A stretch of DNA of 64,000 nucleotides from Heterobasidion occidentale (Eukaryota; Basidiomycota; Agaricomycetes; Russulales; Bondarzewiaceae), in assembly GCA_039111635.1 (NCBI GenBank), contig JBCAQO010000013.1, forward strand, positions 1,116,001-1,180,000. Reading direction: 5' to 3'. A model generated the notes under the pieces. That model saw nothing but the letters and a program-made list of their open reading frames with translations. It was not told where the DNA came from and made no database searches. This document shows positions 41,040 through 53,118 of this stretch, piece after piece (the stretch's first letter is position 1; the number at the start of each line of letters is the position of its first letter). Both the position numbers and the translations under genes were made by a program.

Positions 41040-42859
41040 CGCCGCGGCGGCTGGTCTAGGTGCAGGTCTATGGGAGAGGAGAGGGAGAGGGAGAGGAGAA
41101 AAAAGAGAGAGGGGGGCTCGTCGGTGGTGCAGGCAGGGGTGCCTGGGGAGGCTGTTGTGGTGGGAGGGAGGAGCGAGGAGGCGACGGGTGGAGCGGTGAG
41201 GGGGTGCGCGTGGGAGCGAACGCGCACGCGGGTGGACGCGAGGACGGACGGACGGACGGACGGACGGACGCGAAGACTCCTGGGGTAGATATCTGCGCGA
41301 GAAGTGTGGACGTACGTGGACCCACACGCGGCGGGCTTTGAGGCGAGCCTCGCGCTGCTCACTTGACGTTAGTGCGGAGGCAGGGAGAAGGCGTGCACGG
41401 GGTCCTGGCCGTGCGCGGTGGGAGGGATCAGGGCAGGTGTGGAGTGGGAGCAGGAGCGGGCAGGCTCGACCACCGCGACGCCTTGCACTCTCTCATCGTT
41501 CTCTCTCAGCTTCTGGTGGATGACTCACGGGCGTTGGGTGAGCACTGCTCAGCGCGGGTTCGTTATCGTCGACCGGTGCTCATATCAGGGTACGAATGGG
41601 ACTTGAGTGGGACTCGGCCGGATGCTTTGTGTGCTGAGCGCGAAGAGATAAGGAGGATGAATGAAGCCTTTCATGAAAGAACGAGTCGTGGGCCAGTCGC
41701 TTCAGATATGCGCGTTAATTTTAGCACCACAACTGGCCCTTCCATTCTGAACAGGCGTTGCATCGGCCCACAGAGCAGCTCAGATTGAGCTTACGACCCC
41801 TGGGTGGTCAACTTGCACTCTGTTTGCTGGACGTCGCCGTGGACGTCCGCCGCAGATCTCGTCATGCCAACAGCCAACACGAGAGCCTGAGAGTCTGCCG
41901 TCTCCTGTCAGTATCCGACGAAAAGGACGATGTCACCGATGACGTCGTCCGCACCCTGTCCCCCTTCGGCAAGACACGCTTCCTCCCAGACTGGTCCTGG
42001 GACCGACGGAGATCAAGGAACCTCCGTCTGCGGGGCACAAGAAAGGTGTTGTGATATCGGTGCGATATATGGGCGGCGTGAGGTTGAGGGGGTGGCCGCT
42101 AAACGTGGTCGTGTGCGGTGTCGGGGAGGGAGGCTGGACGGGGCTGGGGGGTGATAGAGGCGCGGGAGAAGAAGGATTGGGGGCCCCCCGAGGACCGCAT
42201 CATGTACGCGTTATCTTCTAGATCGCGATCGCGAATGGAAGTGGAATGGACGGGTTCGATCGCGCGTAGATCCTGATATTCGCACGGAGGCAAACGACGG
42301 CTTCAGTAAGTAATAGCACAACAGAGCAGGCAGATGCCGGCCACGATGGCCTCGGCCCGAGGCCAGAGAGGGTGGCGTGTAGGAGGCAAGGCTAGGCAAG
42401 GCGAACGAAGGTGCAAAAGTCCCGGGTACGTAACAAGATCAGAGTTGTGGGCGAGGTAATTTTTTTGCGGAGATCGCGGCGGCGACTTGCGGGCCGCGGA
42501 GTATGAAACACGCGCAACGTGCGGCCAATTTCCCTGACTTTCGCGGTCTCTGTCTGTTTTTTGCTGATTTTCTTTCATTTCTGGGCGTCTTGGGCGGTGG
42601 CTGCCGGGGACGGAGATGCGGACGTCCACACTTGCCATGGCGTGTTCCCATCCACGCGTCGTATCGCGGCCCAGAAGCGCGCGGATTCCCGTCGCACGTC
42701 CTTTGATCGCGGTCTGCGGTCTCTGCCAGTCACGCCGCACACGCCCCAGGAGGAGATGCAGAGGCCTCAAGGAGCCGTGCGTTGCGACAGACTTAAACCA
42801 GCGAGCTCCCCTCCACGCTCTCGCGCTCTCACTCCCTCCCCCCAGGAGCCAAGTCCACC
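41040..42859. other. Shared upstream region of GT2 (minus) and GH16 (plus)
   Basis: A 1.8-kb bidirectional upstream region. It is GC-rich on the GT2 side, holds a GGAC microsatellite and shows no convincing gene of its own. A pyrimidine-rich leader (CTCCACGCTCTCGCGCTCTC) lies just before the GH16 ATG, as is common in highly expressed fungal genes. Confidence 0.5.
41242..41269 (+). repeat. GGAC microsatellite, seven units
   Basis: Seven perfect tandem copies of GGAC, about 200 bases upstream of the GT2 start codon, probably in its promoter or leader. Confidence 0.9.
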
Positions 42860-45800
42860 ATGTCCTCCTACCCCCGCCGTTCGCGCTACGCCCCGCCACC
42901 TACCCGACGCAGCACCTCCTTCAGCGATGACGACTCTGCCCGCCCTCTCCCCTCCTCCCCAGCCCCAGCGCCGTCCACTCCCTCCACATCTCCCACCCTC
43001 ATCCCGCGCCTCTCTCCCCGCTCGCCCTCGCCGCTCGCCCCGCCCCGCCCCGCCTTCCTCCGCTCACGGCCGCAGTCCACGCGCTCCGGCTCGTCCTCCA
43101 ACTCGTACTCGTATTCCCAGGACAGCCAGACGGCGTCGCTCACCCCCTCGGTCGACACGCCCTCCGCGTCCGACTCGGAGCGCGAGATGCCCCCGGTCGT
43201 GCCTCCTCGTGCGCGCCAGAGGGCCCACAACCGCGGCCGCGTGGGAGCCGCAGGGGCAGCTGCAGGTGGGTACACCGCGCTCAACACGGACGCGGCGCAC
43301 GCCGCTCCCACCCCAAACCCTAACCCCAACGCAGCCCTCCACGCGATCCCCGCCTCCGCCTCCGCCTCCGCCTCCCTGCGCTCCGCGACCGAGCTCCCCG
43401 CCACCGCGGAGCCCTTCTTCACCGCGGGCAACGCAGGCACCGCGAGCGACGACGACTCCGTCCCGCTCGTCCCGCTCGCGCCGTCCCCGCGCACCCCGCC
43501 GTCCCGCTCACACCCCCCGCCGTCCTCCTTCCCGCTCTCCCTGCCCCCCGCGTTCCCCTTCCAGGCGTACCCCGGCAACCCGGACCCCGGCACCCCCGTC
43601 CCCGTGCATGCCTCCGCCTCCGCCACCTCCTTCTCGCGCCGCGCAAGCCTCGAGTCCCTCGCGCGCGCGCGCAACGCCGCAGGCATCGCGCGCCCCAGCT
43701 CTGCCTCGGGCTCCGAGTCGCACGCGCCACAACTCGCGGGCGCGACCGCCGCCGCCTCACCGTACTACCACCTCGCGCAGAGCGCCGTGCGCCGCCGCAG
43801 CCTTGACGCGGACGCCTCCGCCGACGGGCCACCCCCCGCTGGTGGTGCGCGCGCGGGCGGGAGCAGGGCGTCGTGGGACGCCGAGTTCGAGCGCGAGGTC
43901 GGCGCGCGCGTGCTCGCGCCGTTCGCACGCGGCGACGGGTTCAATGTCAGCGCGAGTCCGAGCCCGGGGCCTGCTGCATTCGGCGCGGGCGCGGGCGCGT
44001 ATGGCTTCGGGATGGGCGGGCCTGGCGTCGGTGTCGTTGTCAGCGCGGCCCCGGCCCCGGGCACGGGCTCGACGCCGTCGTTCCGTGCGCCGTTCCTCTC
44101 CCCCGCCTCGCGCCCGTCGTCCAGCCTCTGGTCCCCACCCGCACACGCGTTCGCCTCCGCGCCGCCCCTCCCGCACGCCGCCGGCACGGGCACGGGCACG
44201 GGCACGGGCACTCCCTCCGCGGCGTCGCTCGCGCTGCCGCTCCCGGGGCCGAAGCCGCCGCGCCCGACGACGCTGCTCGCGCGCAAGCTCTCGACGAGCG
44301 ACAAACCGTGGCTGCACGCGCGCGAGCGGCGCACGGCGCTCGGGTGGTGGGCGACGGCCGTGCTGTTCCTCGCGGGCGTCGGGCTCGCGGGCGTGCTGTG
44401 CTGGCGCGGGTACGTGCAGGCGGGCGAGGGCTTGATCGACCCCAAGAACCTGTGCAGCGTCGTCGTGGACGAGTTCGACTCGGCGGACGGGAGCGTGGAC
44501 GGGTCGATCTGGGATCGGGAGGTCGAGCTTGGCGGGTTTGGGTGCGTTTTGCGGCAGAGCGAGGATTTGTTGATGTTGACGTTGACGTGTGTGTGCGTGT
44601 GTGCGCGGCAGGAACGGCGAGTTCCAGATGACGACGGCGTCGTCGAAGAACCTGTTCACGCGCAACGGCGAGCTGTACATCCTCCCGACGCTCACGTCCG
44701 ACGAGATCGGGTACACCTCGGGCGTGCTCGCGGGCTACACGTACGACCTCCCCGGCTGCACCTCGACCAACGCGTCCGCGTGCTCCGCGTCGTCCGTCGC
44801 GAACAACAGCGTCGTGAACCCTGTGCAGAGCGCGCGCCTCACGACGCGCAAGTCGTACTCCATCCGATACGGCCGCGTCGAGGTCCGTGCGAAGATGCCG
44901 CGCGGGGACTGGCTGTGGCCCGCCGTGTGGATGCTCCCCGTCAAGGACGTGTACGGCGCGTGGCCCGTGAGCGGCGAGATCGACGTGCGTAGCCCGGCCC
45001 TGAACGCCCGTTCCCACTCGCTCCCTGCCGTCGAACGATGCACTGACCGCACGCCCCCCATTTCCTCCACCAGATCCTCGAAGCGCGCGGCAACGCCCCG
45101 TCCTACCCCGCGCAGGGCAACAACGTCGTGCGCAGCACGCTCGCCTGGGGGCCCCTCCCGTCGCTCGTCGCGCGCCTGTACGGGTGGCAGTCGCGCAAGC
45201 GCGCGCCCTTCTCCACGGGCTTCCACACGTACGCGCTCGAGTGGACGCCCGACTTCGTGCGCGCGTACGTCGACTCGCGCCTGCACGCGATGCTCGACCT
45301 GCGCGTCGGCACCAAGGGCGGGTTCTGGGCGGCGGGGAAGTTCCCGGCGACGGCGGTGAACGGGAGCGCGGAGGTCGTCGTGCAGGATCCGTACCAGGGC
45401 AGCGCGAGCGCGCCGTTCGACCAGAGTGCGTGTGTCCCGTGTTCCGTGTGTTGCTGGATGGTGGGAGGCGGCGGCTGATCATGGTTCGTGCTAGATTTTT
45501 ATCTCATCCTCGACCTCGCCGTCGGCGGCACGAGCGGGTGGTTCCCGGACAACGTCGGCGGGAAGATGTGGTACGACGGCTCGGCCAGTGCGTGCTCCCC
45601 TCTCCCTTCCCCCCCTCTCTTTGTGGGGGACGACGTTCGGTGCTGATTGGCCTGCCGATGTAGGCGCGATGGTCGACTTTGCAAAGGCGCAGTCGACGTG
45701 GTACGCGACGTGGCCCGAGAGCGACGACGATCGCGCGCTGAGGATGTACGTCCCGTCCCGTCCCCGCTTCTCCTTTTTTATTTTGTTTTGTTCTCTCGTG

Positions 45801-45885
45801 TGGCCTGCAAGTGCGCTGACTCGATGTCTGCTTTGCATGTTCGTGCGTGCGCAGCGACTACGTCAAGATGTGGCAGCTGTGCTGA
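42860..45885 (+). CDS. Type II membrane GH16 glycosidase/transglycosylase (870 aa)
   Basis: Six exons (42860-44541, 44612-44984, 45074-45425, 45495-45587, 45664-45745 and 45855-45885) sum to 871 codons with all phases correct. The first 490 residues are a Ser/Pro/Ala-rich cytoplasmic tail, probably disordered. One membrane anchor follows (LGWWATAVLFLAGVGLAGVL, near 494-516), then an extracellular GH16 domain with YSIRYGRVEVRAKMPRGDW, WPAVWMLP and the catalytic ExDxxE: SGEID at the end of exon 2 and ILEARG at the start of exon 3 (nucleophile E683, acid/base E688). LILDLAVGG and the C-terminal RIDYVKMWQLC complete the fold. Members act on beta-1,3/1,6-glucans during wall building. The divergent neighbour is a wall-type glycosyltransferase. 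Very GC-rich. The domain resembles the Kre6/Skn1-like glucan-synthesis group, but the exact subfamily is uncertain. Confidence 0.92.
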
Positions 45886-48800
45886 GTCAACGAACACTGG
45901 CGATTTGATAGGGCCCGCGTCACGGACACTGTTGGACTCCTCCCTCGACGATCTTGTGCGCATACACGCCGGCATATATACTACATACACACATACATAT
46001 ATACACCCGGACGACAGCGCTCAGAAACACTCACTCGTAGACGATATATGCACAGCGAACATTGGTGACGGCGACGACGATGCCTGCTGGCCCATAGACC
46101 GGCGGTGCCTCACGACTGCATACGACGACTTTGTGCCTATGGTACTAGCTACTTGGTACATCATGCATACATACATGCTTACTTATTCGCTTACTTCCCT
46201 AGTCTCCCGCTCTCCTGCTTTCAAAGCTATCCAGTCAACGTGGTACTCGTATATCTCCATGCTACCCATTTTTTTCTCGGGTTAAAGTCTATTCGCAGCG
46301 ACCTGTATGTCTAAACCATTGCTGTACGTATTGTGTCTGTGTCTGTGATATCCATAATTTGAGTTCCTGTTCTCTGCTATCCATTTACATGCGCACCCGT
46401 ACGTACGGAGGTCTGCGGCGGTCTATTCTGCGCGGCGCGGATGCCGCCATTCCTACATATATGCAGAACCGATCTTGGATGATTCTGCCCTCTGACGACG
46501 AGCAATCCGGACGAGTGTGCGGGCCGTATTTGAACAGCTCTGCGGCCCTTCTTGGATCGACCCGGGATGACCTGTAGAGTCGTCTACATAGGGACCCAAA
46601 ACAGAACTTAGAAAGCCGAGGCGTGCGCAGACAGACGGTGCGAAAAATCTGCATGTATATGCAACGGTTTGTCCAACCCGGCGCGACCCAGTCGCAAGGA
46701 GGTTCGGATGTCCGGATTTCGCGTCGTGAGAGCACAGATGCATCCTCCGTATCGGTGGGTGAATTCATGGCCATGGGGCGCATCAGACGTCCGCCGCACT
46801 GCACCAGCAAGGCTCTCTCTTGCGCCTCGCAACCCCCGAGCTTGATCTGTGTCGCTGCCGCCGTACTCACAGCCTCGCTGCGCAAAACGCAGCTTCGGAT
46901 AAGAGCCGAAGGCGGGAGCGGGAGCGGGAATCTGAAGGACTTGGGAATCGCCAGTCAAGAGCGGAGGAAGCGCGTATCGCGGGGTCAGGGTCAACGAACG
47001 CCATGCATTGCCGCGACTCGGTGGCTGCGCCCGTAGGGGATGTTCGGAAGCATCGTGCGCCTGCCGTTTGAGGGTGGCGAGCGATAATGAGAGGCGCTGC
47101 TGATGCTCTGATCGAAGCATACAGGTAGCTTACTTTGGGTGCGCGGACTTGCCTGTCTGTCGGTCGTCGATATCGTGGAGACAATGAGGCCCTCGGACAA
47201 CTTCCATACTTGGCCGTCCATCGACGTACGTACTTGGACGTTGAAGGGCCGAGAATAGGTATACTGGACAGTTGCCTGAGGTTTCTTCGAACGCGGAGGA
47301 TCATATACCCCGTCACTCGCGCCCTTATCTTCAAAGTGCTCTTATCAACTGACGAACACCTCCGGGATGTGACAACAGATGCTGATCACCTCACCTGCTA
47401 GAAATGTGCGCGGAGAAGGTCATCCTGTGGGGCTTGAAAGGAGTGTTTCACATCTAGGACAGTGCAACGAACAAGAAGCTCGATCAGAGATAAAAACAAG
47501 CTCCGAAGGCAAACAGGTTTTTTTTTCGTACGTGAGCACTTCAGTTTAGCTTTTGTGGCCAGAATTCTTCACGCGCAGAATTGAACTCGCCATACTCGGG
47601 GAACTCGGGGTGAGCTCCAGCACCACATGTAACGGCAACAACAACAGGAAGAGCACGTTTGGTGCTCGGCGCTCGATGGGAGCAGGGAGATTTCGCAAGG
47701 GCGCCTTGAGCCGCGAAGCCGACGAAAACAACATCTTGTTGTGTGCACGACGTGTAATTCTGTTACATGCCAAGCCCATTTCCTAAAGTCGCGTTGACAA
47801 ACAAGGGCTTGGAAGGAGGTCAGAGGTCGAGACTTTGAAATATTTAGGTCAAGGTGCCGTGCATAGCTTGAGAACATTGATCCTTAAAACCCTGGAGCTT
47901 TACGATGCAGTATACGTACAGGCTCGGAACTATTTGTGCCGTCATGCACAGAGAAGTACTGCCTTCCAGAAAGGCATGTCAGCGATGATGGCTCTGGCGT
48001 GGAAAAGCAACTCAAGAGGGAATGGAGAACAACGCTTCTCACCGATCGGGACGAACGCCACATACGCAGGGCCCCGGACCCTCCCGCCGGATGTGAGGGT
48101 ATTCGTTAAAACACGAGTGAAATATCAAAGCACGTAAAATCATAGATAGTTCCGGACAACTTACAACGGCAGCCCCAAGTACAGGGGTTTTGTTTCCCAT
48201 CAATCACCATTCCATTAATACAAAAAGAGCTAATAGATGCTCAGACCGAGAGGAGGCCATACACTGCTGCGTGCATATCGTGTCGAGGCTCCCATCAGTT
48301 ACGAACCATGTCTTCGCGACATCAGATGTCAGTGCGTGAATGGAAGCGATGAGGATGCACTCGAGTGCGGCTATAGGTTTACTTGAGAAGTTGTGGTTCC
48401 GAAAGCGGAAGAAAGGTATGCGCCGTGGAGGAAATGCATACCACAAGACGATAATATTTTGTACTGTAAATGCTCTAGGCTTGTGAGTTTTGGAGTCTCG
48501 ATCCCACTGATTCAAGATCGGAGACAACCTTCTTATCTTCGAAGTCTTACCGAACGTGGCGAGAGAGGGAAAATGAGCTCCTGACTGTCATATGAATTTC
48601 TGACAACTCACCATGATCCTGAGCACACATGTCGTCAAGGGCATTGTTCCAAACGGCCAAAAGTGATACATCTCTTCATTCTACAACGGCAATTTTTGGG
48701 GGCGATTTCAATATAATTGGCCTTGTGCGACCATCCTGCACGCTGTATGCAGGATACTGAACATCGGAATCCAGGGGTTGAGATGATATGCGTGGTCAAG

Positions 48801-49104
48801 AGGCGACTGCAAGTGCACGGCGGTTTCCGACGAGCCGAGCTGCGGCTGCGCCGATGCTTATTGACGGACTTTGAGAATATTCAAACTCCGTAACTACGGC
48901 CCAACTTCTCCCGAGACCACCCTCATCCACGGCCAGACAGCCGACGTGTCATATAATACTCAGGACGATGACGGAATTAGGTGAGAGAACGGATCCGACA
49001 TTCGTGGGTTCTCTCAATCTCTGCTTTGAATCTTTATTGAATCAATAATTGCATGGTAGTAGGTAGTAGACGTACTTCCCAGCACAATCTTGCGTTCACT
49101 TTCT
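45886..49104. other. 3.2-kb region without a supported gene
   Basis: The left part is the 3' flank of the GH16 gene with TACATA-type repeats near 45975-46010. Beyond that, open frames are short and overlap on both strands without motifs or phase-linked introns. Composition falls back to about 50 percent GC. A gene with many tiny exons cannot be excluded. Confidence 0.4.
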
Positions 49105-50957
49105 ATGTACGACTCTTTACCAGCTAAAACCTTCGGCAATATCCTCGAGAAGTATCTGTCCCCCGTTCTTGACGCTCTACCCACTTCAGAACGGTTGGAG
49201 GTCACTAATGTCTTGACCGCTATCCGGGGCGAATGCAATAAAGTCCAGCAGTTGATCCGTAAGATCGGCTACGATGTGCACAAGGCAAGCCTGGACGCGG
49301 GCATCAAGGAACTTTTGAAGGATGTTAAGCGTAATTGGGCCAATGGTGGTGACTCGCAAGCACAAATGATGGACAAGATGGGCAAAGAACTCCTTACCTG
49401 GCTGCCTGACCTCTGGCGAACTGCTGTTGAAGACGGACTAGAACTTCCGTTAGTGCAGAAATGCACATTTCTCTGCTCGGAGGCCGTGGACAGGATTGAG
49501 CGTTGTGGCAGTCGGTGAGTTCATTTTTGTCTCGAGGAGTCATGTAAAGATCACACGCTTTGCGATGTTCTTCGAACTCAACAGTCCATCTCGAGGTCCT
49601 CGTCGCATTGACATCATTTTAAATCTTTTCAGGACTGAGTTTTGCGATTTCGACCTCAAAGTCACTATCGCAAGCTCTGATGGGAACGCCGTTTACGAAA
49701 GCGAATATGCAGGCATCGATGATATCTTCAATTGGATGTGGAGGGAGCTCCTCGTCATAAATATCGTTCGAGGTGATATCGGGACAGCGAAATCCGTTAT
49801 ATCTGACATCGAGCAATTGAAACGTTCAAGCGAAGTCTATGGACTCATCAGACCTAGAGAAGGTAAGTCCGCTGATGACCAAATCTACTCTTGTTCGTTG
49901 ATCGTTTACAAGAACCCCTTAGTAGAGGCATATATTATCATGACAACCATTGGACTCAAGCGATGCAAGATGCTGGTTTTCAGCTTCTAGAGGAGAATAC
50001 CAATGCTCGCGTGGCTTCTTTCCAACGGCAGCCCACTTTTCGTCTTTACAATGACCTTGTCACTCAGTCTCCCGATCTCCAGCAGGCTTTGATCGAGGTC
50101 ACGAAGATCCATGCATTTAGCGGCGAAGCTCTTGCACCGAAGACGTACAAAGATGTCGCACAATTATTTTTGCAGACCTCAGAAAGCGATGCCCTAGCAC
50201 AGCTACTGGATATTGCACCAGAATTTGCTTTTCAAACCACAGCACCCGCGACGGTGCGCAAAATTGTGGAATACCTCTCAAAACAATCCTCGAAAGATCT
50301 TCGCACAAAGGCCTTGGACACCATCGAGAGGGCACTCAAAGAGAATGGTATGGTACGCATTCGAAGATGCATTCCCCGGTCATGAGGATGGGTACGTATA
50401 TTTGGAGGAGATGATCGCCGAAGGTAGACTATCAAAAACGGTGGAAAGCGACAGTTCGACCAACGAAGAAGAGTCGACGCGACGAGACAAGTATCTTCAA
50501 GAATACATCTGGCGCGTCTGTCATTCAAGCTGGAAAGACTTCAACGACTATCAAGACCCTATGTTGGGAGTGGATGAGAACGACAGCGATTATGAAGAGC
50601 AGAAGGAGTATAGGCAGCCTGACCTGGAGAAAGCTATTAGAGAATGGATTCTTGTTCTCCAGAAGTTTCCAGACAGGGTAGAGGCCTCCGCTCTCTGGGA
50701 CAGACTGAAAGAGAGCAATAGCGAGGATATTCTGTTTGGAGTAGATGGAGTGGCCGAAAAGCTTGCTAGCCGGTACGTTTGCTATTTAGGAGAAAATGAT
50801 GATCACTGAAAAGATGTGCAGGTGCGACAGACATAGCTTGAAGCAGCATATCGCGGCTGGCATACGGGCTATGTACGGGACTTTTACTTGCACCAGTCTG
50901 CGCGAGCTGGAGGAGTACACGTTGCACATTTCCAGAGGGCATAGTTACGGAATATGA
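49105..50957 (+). CDS. Unrecognised 521-residue protein, founder of a local family
   Basis: Five exons (49105-49514, 49633-49862, 49928-50352, 50408-50772 and 50822-50957) total exactly 522 codons with consistent phases. The protein is mostly helical, with no membrane segment or signal peptide. The N-terminal half reads MYDSLPAKTFGNILEKYLSP, KELLTWLPDLWRTAVEDGLE and FNWMWRELLVINIVRGDIG. The middle reads LVTQSPDLQQALIEVTKIHA and VRKIVEYLSKQSSKDLR. An acidic stretch (DENDSDYEEQKEYRQPDLE) precedes a conserved C-terminal block, REWILVLQKFPDRVEA, WDRLKESNSEDILFGVDG, RAMYGTFTC. Exon 3-4 splicing (55-nt intron) is the least certain join. A paralog with the same C-terminal block lies at 63621-64000 and a scrap at 31353-31496. 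I recognise no known domain; armadillo/HEAT-like helices are possible but unproven. Confidence 0.75.
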
Positions 50958-51954
50958 GTGTGTCATTGAGCCTGGCCTGTAGGTATGATTTCTCTTAGTG
51001 ATTTAGTGAGTGGTAAATTTCGAGATCTACTGTGTCGATTCTGACACAGCATATAAGGCAAGACGGCGATCGTGTTGGCCTGGCTTGAATCTGAGTAGGT
51101 GTTTTGACTCCTAAGTAATCATGATGCATGAAGGGATACTATCTGAATAGAAAGTCGATCATTGAGTACATCCGCGCAGGCTTAGTAGATGCTTTGGTGA
51201 ACCCGAGATGCCAAGAAGCTGCGAACTATGAAAATTTGCATCTGGAAGATTGCCCACGAACATACCTACCAATCATGATTTGTGGACGAGACGATAGTGA
51301 GCACATCATGTTGGGAGAAAAACAACTGAGCATCAATGAATCAGTAATACAAACAGGCCATTCGAACCATCCAAACCCAAAACCATAGCAAAATGCGAAA
51401 CAGAGGAGAAGGTATAACAATAGCAGCGATAAATAGCATGCATATCTACCTTACCGGAAGGCGCCGCATAAATTCACCAACCAAGAAAAAACGCCTGCAG
51501 ACAAAGTCGACGACACGCTGCTCTCAATGCGCCGAGAAGAAGCTGTTCTGAGTCTGGCTCATCTGCGACACGTCCGACGCTGTAAATGCGTATGTGGGGC
51601 TGCGGGTATGCGAGGCGCGTCGGGTGAAGCGCGACAGCGGTGTGTTCCAGATGTGCTTCTGGCCACGTTGAGATTGTGTCACTGCGAAGCGCGCAGCAAA
51701 GCAGCCACCAAGGAAGACTGAAGATGGAAGTCAAGGGTGGTACGAGCGCGTTATTGTGCATGTGTTCTGCGATGGAGATGACTACGCAGGCTTACTGAGC
51801 ACCCAGTTGATCCAGACAAAGGCTTTCAGAGCTTGAAGGTTCATGCACCAATGCTTGGTATCGCTGTAGTCTATCGAAATATGGGTTTCAAACTGAAGCG
51901 AATCACGACGCAGAAGGATACAACGTACCAGCGGGAATAGTGGAACAGTTCATA
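50958..51954. other. Intergenic region
   Basis: About 1 kb. A plus-strand frame near 51130-51388 (GYYLNRKSIIEYIRAGLVDA) looks somewhat protein-like but has no start context or splice partner I can defend. Confidence 0.35.
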
Positions 51955-52778
51955 GGTACTTCCTTCCAGCGTGACGTTGAGAAGGCGTTGAATGCTGGAG
52001 CATCATTCAGAAAGAGTGAGGGGGGGAACAAGGGCAATCCAACCTAGCCAAAAGATGCTCAAAACGAACATGATGCCAATCTGAAAAGGCGGGCGGGCGG
52101 TAACCGAATCTTTCAGTCCAATGTCAAGCAGAAGCCTGATCATCGCCGCATGTGAGTCGCACATGAAGATTGCAGAAAGCCAGCATCTAGGGCGTACATG
52201 AAAACCGAGATGACGAGTGTAACGATGGACAAGGCAAAAGGGAAGAGGTCCGCGACATCTGTGAGATTTAAAAGCCTCGATCCTGTCAGCAAACGGTATG
52301 CGTGATGTACCAAAATGTGTGCGCACAGAAGAAGTCCTGGAACTGATTGACACGGGTGGAGAGAGCCAAAACAAGAATGTTGACAAAGATGATGACACCT
52401 GAAAGTTTGAACATGCAAACAATGAGAAGGTTGACGGTGAGCCTCTTCTGTAATTCTTCCTGAAGCCTCTAACAGCCCAGAACGCACCATACATCATGAA
52501 CACCTTCTTGCCCATGGATGAAACCGGAGACATTTTGACTAGGAAGCTGATCAGCCTAGTTATGGGCTCGAGAAAAAAAGAGTGTGAAAAAAGAGTGAAA
52601 AAATAGGACAAAGCTTCCGTGCCCAGCTGGGAAGGTGAAGATGAAGATGAATGCGAATGGGAACGATAGGGAAATGAAATGTGATGTAGATGAAGTTGAG
52701 GAACGACCGTCAGAGGTCTTGGCAACGGCCCTTAGATTAGGGTTAAGGGCAGCGCCGCGGTACGCGACGCGTTTTCGA
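51955..52778 (-). repeat. Inverted duplication, copy 2 (small membrane-protein gene)
   Basis: Minus-strand counterpart of 27670-28476. The ATG is kept at about 52535 (MSPVSSMGKKVFMMYGAFWA). Downstream, hydrophobic segments typical of a small multi-pass protein are readable in different frames, so introns or indels separate them: LLIVCMFKLSGVIIFVNILV, RVNQFQDFFCAHTFWYITH, FALSIVTLVISVFMYALDAG and FQIGIMFVLSIFWLGWIALV. I could not build one clean spliced model, so this copy may also be damaged. The family resembles uncharacterised basidiomycete four-helix membrane proteins; no function is known to me. Leader and promoter are also duplicated. Confidence 0.7.
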
Positions 52779-53118
52779 GGTTCTCAAGGTTCTCAACTTC
52801 AATATAAGTTATCTATATCTGACCCCTTCTTCCGCCCCTCCCTGTATATTGACATGCCCTGTTTTGGGAGCGCGAGGGTTGTCTTCCACTTTCCGGTAGT
52901 TCCAGTCTGGCTGTCTTCACGCCGTCCTCGCTTCACACCGCGTTCATTTCGCATTTCCTACTCTAGCTCCATCGCCGCCCCGACCCGTTGGCCGCCACGT
53001 CGCGATTCCTCTATTAGGGCGCAACCTCCCAACGACTTTTTTGAATATTCATCAGGGCGGTGGATGTAAATCTCATGCACGCTAATCTATGAGGTATATG
53101 CCTAACCCATAATCTAAC

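Noticed and set aside
42519..44435. 638-codon plus-strand frame overlapping the GH16 N-terminus
   Set aside because: Arg/Pro/Ser-rich out-of-frame reading of the GH16 disordered tail; the MSSYPRRS frame leads into the membrane anchor and catalytic domain, this one does not.
43757..45482. Long Arg/Pro/Ala-rich open frames antisense to the GH16 gene
   Set aside because: They are shadows of a very GC-rich coding region; they lack motifs and the plus-strand gene is fully explained exon by exon.
46000..49000. CRISPR array, rRNA or large transposon in the long empty stretch
   Set aside because: No regularly spaced repeats, no rRNA-like sequence, no terminal repeats or transposase motifs seen on either strand.
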